Shown one piece after another: positions 16,689 to 22,565 of a stretch of 27,460 bases of DNA (positions within the stretch are counted from its first letter, which is position 1; each line of letters opens with the position of its first letter). The notes beneath the pieces were generated by a model, which was not told the DNA's origin, did no database searches, and saw only the letters and a list, made by a program, of their open reading frames with translations. Position numbers and translations under genes: made by a program. Where the stretch lies: the IMG/VR virus record IMGVR_UViG_3300030390_001071, positions 1-27,460 of that record. One strand, 5' to 3'. This DNA comes from a virus.

Positions 16689-18188
16689 TTAATAATACTC
16701 TCTTGCTCTACGAGGATACCAATTCTCTGGGATCTCTTCGCCTTTTAAATCGATAAACCCGCCTTGCCTAAAACGCATCACTGCCATTGTCATACTATCA
16801 CAATAGTCATCATGATCGCCATTCGGAAAAGATGCAACTTCTTCAATAACATCTTCTGCAAATTTCTCTCCTTCAGGATACCATACTTTTCCAGATTCGA
16901 AAATAGGTGACACGATATGCATTCTCATAGTTTTATCGACACCCCCACCACCTTTTCGTCTGCCAGGACTAAACGTAGTAACGGGAAGATTTAATAATCT
17001 TAGTTCATCAGCAAGCGGTTGACCAGATGCCTTCGCCTCAATTAGCATCAAATCTGGTTCCCAATATTCATTTTCTTCTATAGCTATTTCTTTTAACTCT
17101 GGAAAATTCCAACGCCCCTTTTTCGCATCCAACATTATTAAATGTTGCTCACCATCTTCCTTTGGCTCAAACACTCCCCAAGTTGTAATAGCACTATAGT
17201 CAGCAGTCTCTTTTTTAGAATATGCCGTATCATAACTCTGCACTATATAATCTAATCTGGGTGTATCTTCTCTCTCCCACGCTTGCCACCAATCTCTCTT
17301 GATCATGGCAACGGCTTCCGAGGTTGGGTTCTGCTGCCATTGAGCGTTCCACTTGACCGGGGACAGTGAAGCCTTGACCTTTAATAGTTCATCAACTTCC
17401 CAGAACTCGGGCCATAGTGCTTTATCATTTGGAAGTATCGCTGGAAATTCTATAACCTCCCATTGATCGGACATACTGTCCATTGCCATATTCTGTACTA
17501 ATCGCCCCGTGAGGTCTTTCTTAGACCATCTTGTCTGCACAATAATGATGGTACCCCCCGGTTGCAATCTCTGCCTCGGTCCAGATGTGTACCACTCATA
17601 TGTATTATCATAAGCAACCGTGGACAATGCATCTTGTTCCGAGTGCGGATCATCAATGATCAACAAATCGGCACCACGACCTGTCATTGCAGCACCCACC
17701 CCTGCAGCGAAATATTCCCCACCAGCACTAGTCTCCCAACGACCTGCAGCTTGGCTATCCGGTTTCAAGTCCGTCTTGGGAAAGATCTCAGCATATATGG
17801 GATCGGCAATGAGATCACGAACCTTCCTACCGAATCTTACAGCAAGTTCCGTGTTCATGGTAGCCTGTATGATTTTTAATTTAGGATTACGACCCAAGAA
17901 CCACGAAGGCATTAAATATGAGGCTAATTCTGATTTCGAGTGTCTAGGAGGCATGTTGATGATCAAACGCTTCAAGTTACCCGATGCAATGTCCTCGAGC
18001 TTTTCGGAAATGACACGATGATGTCTACCCTCTATAAAACCGTCATATACATGTTTAGCATAGGATAGAAATTTAGTTTGAGCTTCTTCACGAGTTTCAA
18101 GTCGCTTGTGCTGTTGTTCCAGTAACAGAACTTCTTGTAACACTTCTTTAGGTAAGGCTTCATAATTCATACCCGAACAATAATACAT
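16689..18188 (-). CDS. terL: Terminase large subunit
   Basis: 499 residues. The ATPase half has a Walker A-like MPPRHSKSE (residues 79-87), Walker B LLIIDDP (175-181) and a coupling motif TRW (219-221). The C-terminal nuclease has metal-binding acids at SYDTAY (D320), LIEAKASG (E384) and GDHDDYCDSM (D459-D461). It packages DNA into the prohead through the portal and cuts it. It is the first gene of the leftward module. Neither ATG1 (18188) nor the in-frame ATG7 (18170) has a clear Shine-Dalgarno, so the start is uncertain by six residues. The small subunit is not adjacent; it lies at 26272-26769. Confidence 0.96.
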   Translation of the reverse strand: MYYCSGMNYEALPKEVLQEVLLLEQQHKRLETREEAQTKFLSYAKHVYDGFIEGRHHRVISEKLEDIASGNLKRLIINMPPRHSKSELASYLMPSWFLGRNPKLKIIQATMNTELAVRFGRKVRDLIADPIYAEIFPKTDLKPDSQAAGRWETSAGGEYFAAGVGAAMTGRGADLLIIDDPHSEQDALSTVAYDNTYEWYTSGPRQRLQPGGTIIIVQTRWSKKDLTGRLVQNMAMDSMSDQWEVIEFPAILPNDKALWPEFWEVDELLKVKASLSPVKWNAQWQQNPTSEAVAMIKRDWWQAWEREDTPRLDYIVQSYDTAYSKKETADYSAITTWGVFEPKEDGEQHLIMLDAKKGRWNFPELKEIAIEENEYWEPDLMLIEAKASGQPLADELRLLNLPVTTFSPGRRKGGGGVDKTMRMHIVSPIFESGKVWYPEGEKFAEDVIEEVASFPNGDHDDYCDSMTMAVMRFRQGGFIDLKGEEIPENWYPRRAREYY

Positions 18189-18250
18189 TCGAATGAAATT
18201 ATCAATCTTTGTAATATAGATGTGTAAGTAACCCTTATGCCCCCGTATTT

Positions 18251-18264
18251 AGGGGGTACCCCCT
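18251..18264. repeat. 14-bp perfect palindrome AGGGGGTACCCCCT
   Basis: Perfect inverted repeat 62 bases past the terL start codon side. The G5 arm can also pair with the C5 run at 18240-18244 as an alternative hairpin. It stands out in very AT-rich DNA. Confidence 0.75.
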
Positions 18265-18309
18265 CTTAGTAATCTTAAGTCAGTTACCTTTTGCTATCAG
18301 TTACCCCCG

Positions 18310-18401
18310 TTGCTTAAAAGGACTAGCTTCGCAAGCTACACTAGGTCTCGTTCCTCGCCCAAGTTTCACTATCGAAGCTAGTCCTTTCGGCAAATTTTTT
18401 T
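18310..18401 (+). ncRNA. Long hairpin with T7 tail; possible small RNA or terminator
   Basis: A 15-base perfect stem (AAAGGACTAGCTTCG at 18317-18331 with its complement at 18373-18387) is extended by TTGC (18310-18313) with GCAA (18390-18393). The 41-base loop region contains a small AGCTT/AAGCT hairpin. A T7 run follows at 18395-18401, as at the 3' end of a terminated transcript. No rightward gene lies upstream, so this may be a small RNA or a barrier to transcription. Its flanks resemble the hairpin at 20471-20515 (TCCTTT, GGCAA, T run, then TCGCA). Confidence 0.5.
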
Positions 18402-18409
18402 GGGTCGCA

Positions 18410-18458
18410 TGTGACATATATGTCACACTTTGTTGCAAAAATGTCACAGACTGTGACA
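18410..18458. promoter_or_regulatory. Two TGTNACA palindromes (operator-like)
   Basis: TGTGACATATATGTCACA (18410-18427) is a perfect 18-bp palindrome. TGTCACAG and CTGTGACA (18442-18449 and 18451-18458) flank a single A. The second overlaps one copy of the 17-base box TTGCAAAAATGTCACAG (18433-18449), also found twice at 19741-19778. The half-sites resemble CRP-type TGTGA/TCACA, but the 8-base spacing of the first palindrome is not the CRP one. Confidence 0.65.
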
Positions 18459-18474
18459 TAAATACCAGGCCTCG

Positions 18475-18532
18475 GATAGTTAACATGTTAATAAGAAAGT
18501 TGGTAGATAGTTAACATGTTAATAAGAAAGTT
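18475..18532. promoter_or_regulatory. Two tandem operators with TTAACATGTTAA core
   Basis: A 27-base unit is repeated exactly at 18475-18501 and 18506-18532, a spacing of 31 bases (about three helical turns). Each unit contains the perfect palindrome TTAACATGTTAA followed by TAAGAAAGTT. The second copy ends two bases before the promoter -35, so a dimeric regulator bound here would act directly on early transcription. Confidence 0.75.
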
Positions 18533-18533
18533 C

Positions 18534-18563
18534 TTTACATCCCATATCATCCCATGGTATAAC
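18534..18563 (+). promoter_or_regulatory. Early rightward sigma70-like promoter
   Basis: TTTACA (18534-18539), an 18-base spacer, then TATAAC (18558-18563). The first early gene starts 47 bases further on with a strong AAGGAGG site. It abuts the tandem operators. Confidence 0.7.
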
Positions 18564-18609
18564 ATATATAGGGAATAATCCCTTTAACGTACAAACCAAG
18601 GAGGACAAT

Positions 18610-18882
18610 ATGTCTGATGTACAATATGCCATCGAAGAGTTGGTAAACGAGCAAGTGGATAATCGTATCGAAGATGCGATAAATGAGAACTCCGAGATCT
18701 CATCTATCAGAGATGAAATCTCAGAACTCCAAGACAAACTTAATGGGGACTTTGCAGACGAAGTTACTAAGGCAGTCTTGTTAAACATCACAACTAAGTT
18801 GGTCGCTTGTAATGATGAGCAATACATCATGGTCAAGAAGGACTATCTTGCACAACTTCAATCAAAAAAGGAGGAGGGATAG
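18610..18882 (+). CDS. Small acidic coiled-coil protein (first early gene)
   Basis: 90 residues. Strong Shine-Dalgarno AAGGAGG before ATG. The N-terminal two thirds is acidic and helical (VNEQVDNRIEDAINENSEIS, RDEISELQDKLNG), followed by VLLNITTKLVACNDEQYIMV. It is transcribed from the operator-controlled promoter and closed by a terminator five bases after its stop, so it forms a near-monocistronic early transcript. No helix-turn-helix is evident. Function unknown. Confidence 0.75.
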   Translation: MSDVQYAIEELVNEQVDNRIEDAINENSEISSIRDEISELQDKLNGDFADEVTKAVLLNITTKLVACNDEQYIMVKKDYLAQLQSKKEEG

Positions 18883-18886
18883 AATT

Positions 18887-18907
18887 GGGAGCTTCGGCTC
18901 CCTTTTT
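18887..18907 (+). terminator. Rho-independent terminator, TTCG loop
   Basis: GGGAGC stem, TTCG tetraloop, GCTCCC, then T5. It directly follows the first early gene. Confidence 0.9.
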
Positions 18908-18920
18908 CCTTTATAAAAAT

Positions 18921-19082
18921 ATGGATAAAACTAGAACATTATTAGACCTTTGTTACAAGCGAGGAACATTAATCGGTCTTAAACAAGCGATGGTAGAAGT
19001 TAATAAACAAGAACTCAATCTTCTAAAAGAGATCAGAAAGATCGAAGAAGAAATAAGAGAGTTAGAAAAGGAGGATGCATAA
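18921..19082 (+). CDS. 53-residue coiled-coil protein
   Basis: Starts at ATG 18921: MDKTRTLLDLCYKRGTLIGL, then a long charged helix rich in Glu and Lys (KEIRKIEEEIRELEKEDA). A TTG start at 18885 would be longer but would place the terminator hairpin inside the coding region, so I prefer the ATG even though its Shine-Dalgarno is poor. It precedes the zinc-ribbon gene with no gap. Function unknown. Confidence 0.6.
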   Translation: MDKTRTLLDLCYKRGTLIGLKQAMVEVNKQELNLLKEIRKIEEEIRELEKEDA

Positions 19083-19373
19083 ATGAAGTGTTCCATTTGT
19101 ACTAACGATATAGATGTACAATCGAATGGATGGGAGGAAGGGCATAATGCTCTTCCTCTTTCCAATGGAAGATGTTGTACTATTTGTAATGATACCGAAG
19201 TTGTTCCGATGAGAATGGCTTTTATTTCTTTGGGTCGCAGTATTCCAAAAGAAGGCTTGAAAGAAATAATAGACACGCAAAGAAAAGCGAGATCCATTGC
19301 CAACGTATCATTAAATAATATAACTAGAGAAGTTAATCTTATAAAGAAAAAAGGAAAGTTGAGGAGGAAATAA
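19083..19373 (+). CDS. Zinc-ribbon small protein
   Basis: 96 residues. MKCSICTNDIDVQSNGWEEG begins with a CxxC pair (C3, C6); a second CCTICND follows at about residues 31-37, so four cysteines could bind zinc. The rest (EVVPMRMAFISLGRSIPKEG, then a basic tail KKKGKLRRK) is helical and positively charged. It resembles a small protein I recall from marine phages. An auxiliary nucleic-acid-binding or host-takeover role is possible. AGGAG precedes the start; the stop overlaps the next ATG (TAATG). Confidence 0.75.
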   Translation: MKCSICTNDIDVQSNGWEEGHNALPLSNGRCCTICNDTEVVPMRMAFISLGRSIPKEGLKEIIDTQRKARSIANVSLNNITREVNLIKKKGKLRRK

Positions 19374-19603
19374 TGAATAGACAATTACAAGAGCATAACG
19401 AATTTAATTATTCAACTGATGCCGAATGGGATAAAGAAGATGCAAGAATAAGAGGAGAGCAGAACCAACAATCTCCTTGGATATGTAGTGATCGAGATGT
19501 GTGGTATGTAAATCCTTATTGGGGAAAGTACGATGCTAATGGTCAACCATTGCAAGAAGATGGCACTCGTTGTCGTCATCCAGAAGATTATGATGAAGAA
19601 TAA
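19373..19603 (+). CDS. Acidic, Trp/Tyr-containing small hypothetical protein
   Basis: 76 residues: MNRQLQEHNEFNYSTDAEWD, then SPWICSDRDVWYVNPYWGKY and an acidic end. It is rich in aromatics and Asp/Glu and has two cysteines, suggesting a small surface-binding inhibitor or adaptor rather than an enzyme. Coupled to the zinc-ribbon gene by TAATG and followed by a terminator after 22 bases. No family recognised. Confidence 0.65.
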   Translation: MNRQLQEHNEFNYSTDAEWDKEDARIRGEQNQQSPWICSDRDVWYVNPYWGKYDANGQPLQEDGTRCRHPEDYDEE

Positions 19604-19625
19604 TAAAGTTTCCTTGGTGGAAAGG

Positions 19626-19651
19626 GGAGGGCTTCGGCTCTCCTTTTTTTT
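19626..19651 (+). terminator. Rho-independent terminator, TTCG loop
   Basis: GGAGGGC stem, TTCG loop, GCTCTCC (one G-T pair), then T8. It ends the three-gene unit 18921-19603. Confidence 0.88.
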
Positions 19652-19688
19652 GTTGGGGTCGATGCTCAGAGTTGTGGTTCGCAGTTTT

Positions 19689-19724
19689 AAAAAAACGAAA
19701 CTCGCAAACTCGTTTCGTTTTTTT
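19689..19724. repeat. Hairpin 1 with TCGCAAACTC loop
   Basis: 13-base perfect arms (AAAAAAACGAAAC at 19689-19701 and complement at 19712-19724) around the loop TCGCAAACTC. Symmetric A and T tracts could make it a bidirectional terminator. The same loop recurs in hairpins at 20478 and 20542. Confidence 0.85.
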
Positions 19725-19740
19725 GTCAAGTTTTTTTAAG

Positions 19741-19778
19741 TTGCAAAAATGTCACAGAGTGTTGCAAAAATGTCACAG
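19741..19778 (+). promoter_or_regulatory. Two copies of 17-base box TTGCAAAAATGTCACAG
   Basis: Copies at 19741-19757 and 19762-19778, a 21-base period (two helical turns). A third copy is at 18433-18449. Copies at 18433 and 19741 end about 82-84 bases before the -35 of their downstream promoter, suggesting a shared regulator. Confidence 0.7.
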
Positions 19779-19839
19779 TCAAACAATAAGATTTGATATG
19801 CAGTATCACAAAAAATGATGCACAAAACCAGGTTTTTGC

Positions 19840-19868
19840 TTGACTGTTTCATGATCCCAGATTATCCT
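19840..19868 (+). promoter_or_regulatory. Rightward promoter candidate
   Basis: TTGACT (19840-19845), 17-base spacer, TATCCT (19863-19868), followed by the AT-rich TATATAACAATTAA. The gene at 19903 follows with AAAGGG as ribosome site. Confidence 0.55.
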
Positions 19869-19902
19869 ATATATAACAATTAACCAATTAAAGGGAAATA
19901 AA

Positions 19903-20067
19903 ATGACCAAATCAGAACTAGAAATAATTTACGAAACAGTATCAACATTAAATAAAATGTGTAGTTCTAATCATGATTTTAGTATGACGCTTGTTGACGA
20001 AATGAAAACATTAGTCGGAATTATTAAAACTATGGATATAAGATTACAAAAAATGGAGGCAAAATAA
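19903..20067 (+). CDS. 54-residue helical protein
   Basis: ATG at 19903 preceded by AAAGGG. MTKSELEIIYETVSTLNKMC, a middle with HDFSMTLVDEMKTLVG and the end MDIRLQKMEAK read as two or three amphipathic helices. The stop is followed at once by the ATG of the next gene, whose GGAGG site lies inside this gene. Function unknown. Confidence 0.7.
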   Translation: MTKSELEIIYETVSTLNKMCSSNHDFSMTLVDEMKTLVGIIKTMDIRLQKMEAK

Positions 20068-20415
20068 ATGGGATTGAAAAAACAATTAACTCAAACACAT
20101 TTCGAGGCTTACGATTATTTTAAAACTAATTTTTATTATCATAAGAATGATACGATTTACTGTATTATTAAGCATGTTTCAAAAAGTGGAATGACAAGAC
20201 ACATTTCATTTTTTTATATTCGAGACAATGAGCCTAGATTTATAACTTCTAGAATTTCCGATTTTCTAGAATATAAAATGAATAAATATCATGATGCGAT
20301 TGTAGTTGGTGGGTGTGGAATGGATATGGCTTTTTCGGTTGTCAACCATTTACAACAACAACTACAACACTATCACTATAGAAAAGATTTTAAATTAAAT
20401 CATCGTATCATTTAA
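20068..20415 (+). CDS. Conserved hypothetical phage protein (SKSGMTRHISFF type)
   Basis: 115 residues. The core IIKHVSKSGMTRHISFFYIR and a later GGCGMDMAFSVVNHLQQQLQ match a small conserved protein I recall in many phages and plasmids, where the SGM-R-IS and GCGMDM stretches are the most conserved. It has no assigned function. The pattern suggests an alpha/beta fold with a conserved GCGMD loop. It ends the 19903-20415 unit before a strong terminator. Confidence 0.75.
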   Translation: MGLKKQLTQTHFEAYDYFKTNFYYHKNDTIYCIIKHVSKSGMTRHISFFYIRDNEPRFITSRISDFLEYKMNKYHDAIVVGGCGMDMAFSVVNHLQQQLQHYHYRKDFKLNHRII

Positions 20416-20420
20416 CCGAA

Positions 20421-20445
20421 GGGGGGCGAAAGCCTCCCTTTTTTT
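20421..20445 (+). terminator. Rho-independent terminator, GAAA loop
   Basis: GGGGGGC stem, GAAA tetraloop, GCCTCCC (one G-T pair), then T7. It follows the 20068-20415 gene by five bases. Confidence 0.9.
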
Positions 20446-20470
20446 CCGTTTTTTTTTATCCCCCAAATAT

Positions 20471-20515
20471 TAAAAGCACAAAGTTCGCAAACTCACTTTG
20501 TCCTTTGGCAATTTT
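20471..20515. repeat. Hairpin 2 with TCGCAAACTC loop
   Basis: Arms ACAAAGT (20478-20484) and ACTTTGT (20495-20501), extended past a C-C mismatch by AAAG and CTTT, around the same 10-base loop as hairpins 1 and 3. It is followed by GGCAATTTTTT, matching the flank of the long hairpin at 18310-18401. Confidence 0.8.
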
Positions 20516-20517
20516 TT

Positions 20518-20952
20518 CTAGTTCGCAGAAACCTTCGGTGTAAAACCATGAAACTCGCAAACTCGTTTCATGGTTTTTTCATTCGCAGATTGCAAACATT
20601 GACCCATTGATCCATGAAACACGAAACATGGTTGTTCTTGTCCTAAAACAATGGAATTTGCTACAGAAAATCCGTCAAATAAAAATGCATTAGAGGTGCG
20701 AGGGTCTTTAACCAAGATAAAAGAAATATAATTATTCTTGTTTATCCTTAAATGTGTTGATACTTGGGACTTTTCAAGTTTTATCCTATTTCCTTTTATA
20801 GGTGCTTTTAATTCAATAAATAAAGGTAATGTTTCAGTAATAATGATTAGGTCTGGAAAACCAGAATTGTATTTATTCTCTATTTTTTGGATGAAATTTG
20901 ATTTATTTAATGATGCTTTTATTTGTTTAAAAAAGTTCTTTTCGCTTGACAT
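20518..20952 (-). CDS. VRR-NUC-type PD-(D/E)XK nuclease
   Basis: 144 residues on the minus strand inside the rightward module. SGFPDLIIITETLPLFIELK carries the PD and E-x-K catalytic elements, followed by KSQVSTHLRINKN with the conserved Gln of the VRR-NUC fold. Such nucleases act on branched or replication intermediates and are common in phages. The last 20 or so residues are encoded through hairpin 3, so the native C-terminus may have been replaced. The start codon overlaps the -35 of a divergent promoter (20946-20974). Confidence 0.8.
   Translation of the reverse strand: MSSEKNFFKQIKASLNKSNFIQKIENKYNSGFPDLIIITETLPLFIELKAPIKGNRIKLEKSQVSTHLRINKNNYISFILVKDPRTSNAFLFDGFSVANSIVLGQEQPCFVFHGSMGQCLQSANEKTMKRVCEFHGFTPKVSAN
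20542..20577. repeat. Hairpin 3 with TCGCAAACTC loop, inside nuclease 3' end
   Basis: Perfect 13-base arms AAAACCATGAAAC (20542-20554) and GTTTCATGGTTTT (20565-20577) around TCGCAAACTC. TTCGCAG lies on both sides (20522 and 20582). It encodes residues TMKRVCEFHGF of the nuclease. Confidence 0.85.
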
Positions 20953-20974
20953 GATTATTATATTATCCCATAAT
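20946..20974 (+). promoter_or_regulatory. Strong rightward sigma70-like promoter
   Basis: TTGACA (20946-20951), 17-base spacer, CATAAT (20969-20974). It drives the long gene cluster from 21006 onward. Confidence 0.75.
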
Positions 20975-21005
20975 TACTTATATTATTTTATTCGGAGGAT
21001 TTAGA

Positions 21006-21677
21006 ATGTTAACGACTACACGATATAAAAAGAATATACATAATTTAGAAGATTATCAATTTAAAGTTTTAAAACCAAGTACAAATAAAAAGCTTGGGAA
21101 AAAAGTTTTAAAGGGATCATTTAAAGATTATAAATTTTATACGTTAACATTAGTTGAAAGGGAAACATGTCCAAAAGATTGTTTCCATTGGAAAACATGC
21201 TTTGGAAATAATATGCCATTCGCACATAGAATGAGTAATAAAGACGAATTACTTTTAACAACAAGAATTCACGATGACATTAAAGATTTAAAAGGTAAAA
21301 AAGCATTAATAAGATTGCATATACTAGGCGATTTTTTTAATGTTGAGTATGTTTATTTTTGGGATTTAATGTTAAAATTATATCCTAACATTGCCATTTA
21401 TGGATATACTGCAAATAGTACTAGTTCAAAATATCAACAATCACGATACATTGCTCAAGCAATTTTAAGTTTAAGAATTAAACATAAGAAAAGATTTTCT
21501 GTTAGATATAGTAATGATCTAAAACAAGAATTTTCTGCAAATTCAGAAGAATTACAAACTCCCCAAAAAGATAAATCTATACAATGCCCAGAACAAATTG
21601 GTTTAACCAATTCTTGTGGTAGTTGTGGTTTATGTTGGGAGCAACCAAAAAGACAAGTTATTTTTAAAACTCATTAG
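21006..21677 (+). CDS. Cys-rich conserved phage protein (GP88-like)
   Basis: 223 residues. LTLVERETCPKDCFHWKTCF and GNNMPFAHRM in the N-terminal half, then IRLHILGDFFNVEYVYFWDL, IYGYTANS, VRYSND and a C-terminal GSCGLCWEQPKRQVIF. The paired cysteines and RLH-x-x-GDF motif match a phage family of unknown biochemistry that I associate with Pfam GP88; metal or Fe-S binding is plausible. It is the first gene of the 21006-26215 cluster behind a strong promoter, with GGAGG before the ATG. Confidence 0.75.
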   Translation: MLTTTRYKKNIHNLEDYQFKVLKPSTNKKLGKKVLKGSFKDYKFYTLTLVERETCPKDCFHWKTCFGNNMPFAHRMSNKDELLLTTRIHDDIKDLKGKKALIRLHILGDFFNVEYVYFWDLMLKLYPNIAIYGYTANSTSSKYQQSRYIAQAILSLRIKHKKRFSVRYSNDLKQEFSANSEELQTPQKDKSIQCPEQIGLTNSCGSCGLCWEQPKRQVIFKTH

Positions 21678-21691
21678 GAGGAATTACTATA

Positions 21692-21826
21692 ATGGAAAAC
21701 ACTAAACTAATAAAAAAGATAAAAGAATATTTAGATGCAGATATAAAAGATAATAATGATTTAGATGCTCAAGCATATGCAGAACAGTTAATGTTTTGGA
21801 TTGAAAATTGGGAGGAGCAAAAATGA
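21692..21826 (+). CDS. 44-residue acidic helical protein
   Basis: ATG at 21692 after AGGAGG. MENTKLIKKIKEYLDADIKD, then an Ala/Gln stretch and MFWIENWEEQK. The stop overlaps the next ATG (ATGA), indicating coupled translation. Function unknown. Confidence 0.65.
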   Translation: MENTKLIKKIKEYLDADIKDNNDLDAQAYAEQLMFWIENWEEQK

Positions 21827-21978
21827 TTAATAAAAAATCAATTACTTTAAGTAAAAATGATTTAAAATTATTAGTAGAATTAGCAGAATTTAAAGAGTTC
21901 TTAGATAAACAAAAAGAAAAATCTAAATATAGAAAAATGGTAAAACAATCGTTTAAAAGGAGGAATGGAAATGCATAA
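21823..21978 (+). CDS. 51-residue basic helical protein
   Basis: ATG 21823 overlaps the preceding stop. MINKKSITLSKNDLKLLVEL, then AEFKEFLDKQKEKSKYRKMV and a basic tail. The gene's end contains the AGGAGG site for the next gene, whose ATG lies 8 bases inside. Function unknown. Confidence 0.65.
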   Translation: MINKKSITLSKNDLKLLVELAEFKEFLDKQKEKSKYRKMVKQSFKRRNGNA

Positions 21979-22138
21979 TAAAAAATCAACCTATCCATTA
22001 TTTCATGAATTCAAAATAATAAAAATTGGCAATATATTATTCAATACGAATGTAGATGATATATTAGATCAAGAAATTGAAGAGACTACAATAATAATAA
22101 ATCAATTAAAAGATATTAACCAATTTTTGGAGGTTTAA
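21971..22138 (+). CDS. 55-residue hypothetical protein
   Basis: ATG 21971 with AGGAGG 7 bases upstream. MHNKKSTYPLFHEFKIIKIG, then Ile/Asn/Asp-rich sequence ending DINQFLEV. It overlaps the preceding gene by 8 bases and is two bases from the next start. No family recognised. Confidence 0.65.
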   Translation: MHNKKSTYPLFHEFKIIKIGNILFNTNVDDILDQEIEETTIIINQLKDINQFLEV

Positions 22139-22140
22139 TA

Positions 22141-22365
22141 ATGACCATTTATGAAGAGTTAAGAAAAATTATAGAGAGAAATTCTTGTTGGCAAGAAGAA
22201 GGTCGCAAGTTTGAATTACTTTGGAACCTACTTTTATCAAGTGATAAGAGAAGTTTTTCCGAGTATTTCGATGAAGAACATAGCATTAAATTATACGATG
22301 CTATGACGTTTAAGGAAATATTAATTTTATGTAGAGACTACAATGTTGGAGGGAGATTTAAATGA
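22141..22365 (+). CDS. 74-residue hypothetical protein
   Basis: MTIYEELRKIIERNSCWQEE then GRKFELLWNLLLSSDKRSFS and TFKEILILCRDYNVGGRFK. Mixed helical pattern with two cysteines and three tryptophan/tyrosine positions. GGAGG lies 7 bases before the ATG. It overlaps the next gene by four bases. Function unknown. Confidence 0.68.
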   Translation: MTIYEELRKIIERNSCWQEEGRKFELLWNLLLSSDKRSFSEYFDEEHSIKLYDAMTFKEILILCRDYNVGGRFK

Positions 22366-22565
22366 GTAGATTAAAAGATAAATTGTTAGAGGTTGAATTG
22401 TTTGTTGGAGAAAAACTACAAGATTTAACTAATGAGCAAGTAATAAAAGAAGTTCGTAAACATTTCGGATCGCAGATGTTTGTTGATCATGCAAAAGACG
22501 TATTATATGAGTTTCAACAAGATGTTAATTTTGAACGATTACAAGAGAGGTCGCAACCATGGTAA
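22362..22565 (+). CDS. 67-residue helical hypothetical protein
   Basis: MSRLKDKLLEVELFVGEKLQ, then DLTNEQVIKEVRKHFGSQMF and VDHAKDVLYEFQQD. Predominantly charged helices. The ATG overlaps the upstream stop (ATGA), and the gene ends seven bases inside the next gene. No recognised family. Confidence 0.66.
   Translation: MSRLKDKLLEVELFVGEKLQDLTNEQVIKEVRKHFGSQMFVDHAKDVLYEFQQDVNFERLQERSQPW

Larger units (their letters stand above)
18189..18609. other. Divergent control region between late and early modules
   Basis: No gene is seen. Left to right it holds a GC palindrome, two TCAGTTACC repeats (18280 and 18297), a long hairpin ending in T7, two TGTNACA palindromes, two tandem TTAACATGTTAA operators and a rightward sigma70-like promoter. 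No convincing leftward promoter for terL could be identified. Confidence 0.8.

Noticed and set aside
18410-18427. CRP site
   Set aside because: Half-sites TGTGA and TCACA fit, but the 8-base spacing does not match the usual 6.
18885-18920. TTG start giving a 65-residue version of the 18921 gene
   Set aside because: It would translate through the terminator hairpin; the ATG at 18921 is more economical.
19741-19778. Short direct repeats as a CRISPR array
   Set aside because: Only two adjacent copies with a 4-base gap; too short for spacers, no cas genes.
21702-21998. 98-codon minus-strand frame
   Set aside because: Leu/Phe-rich antisense of two small plus-strand genes with good ribosome sites.
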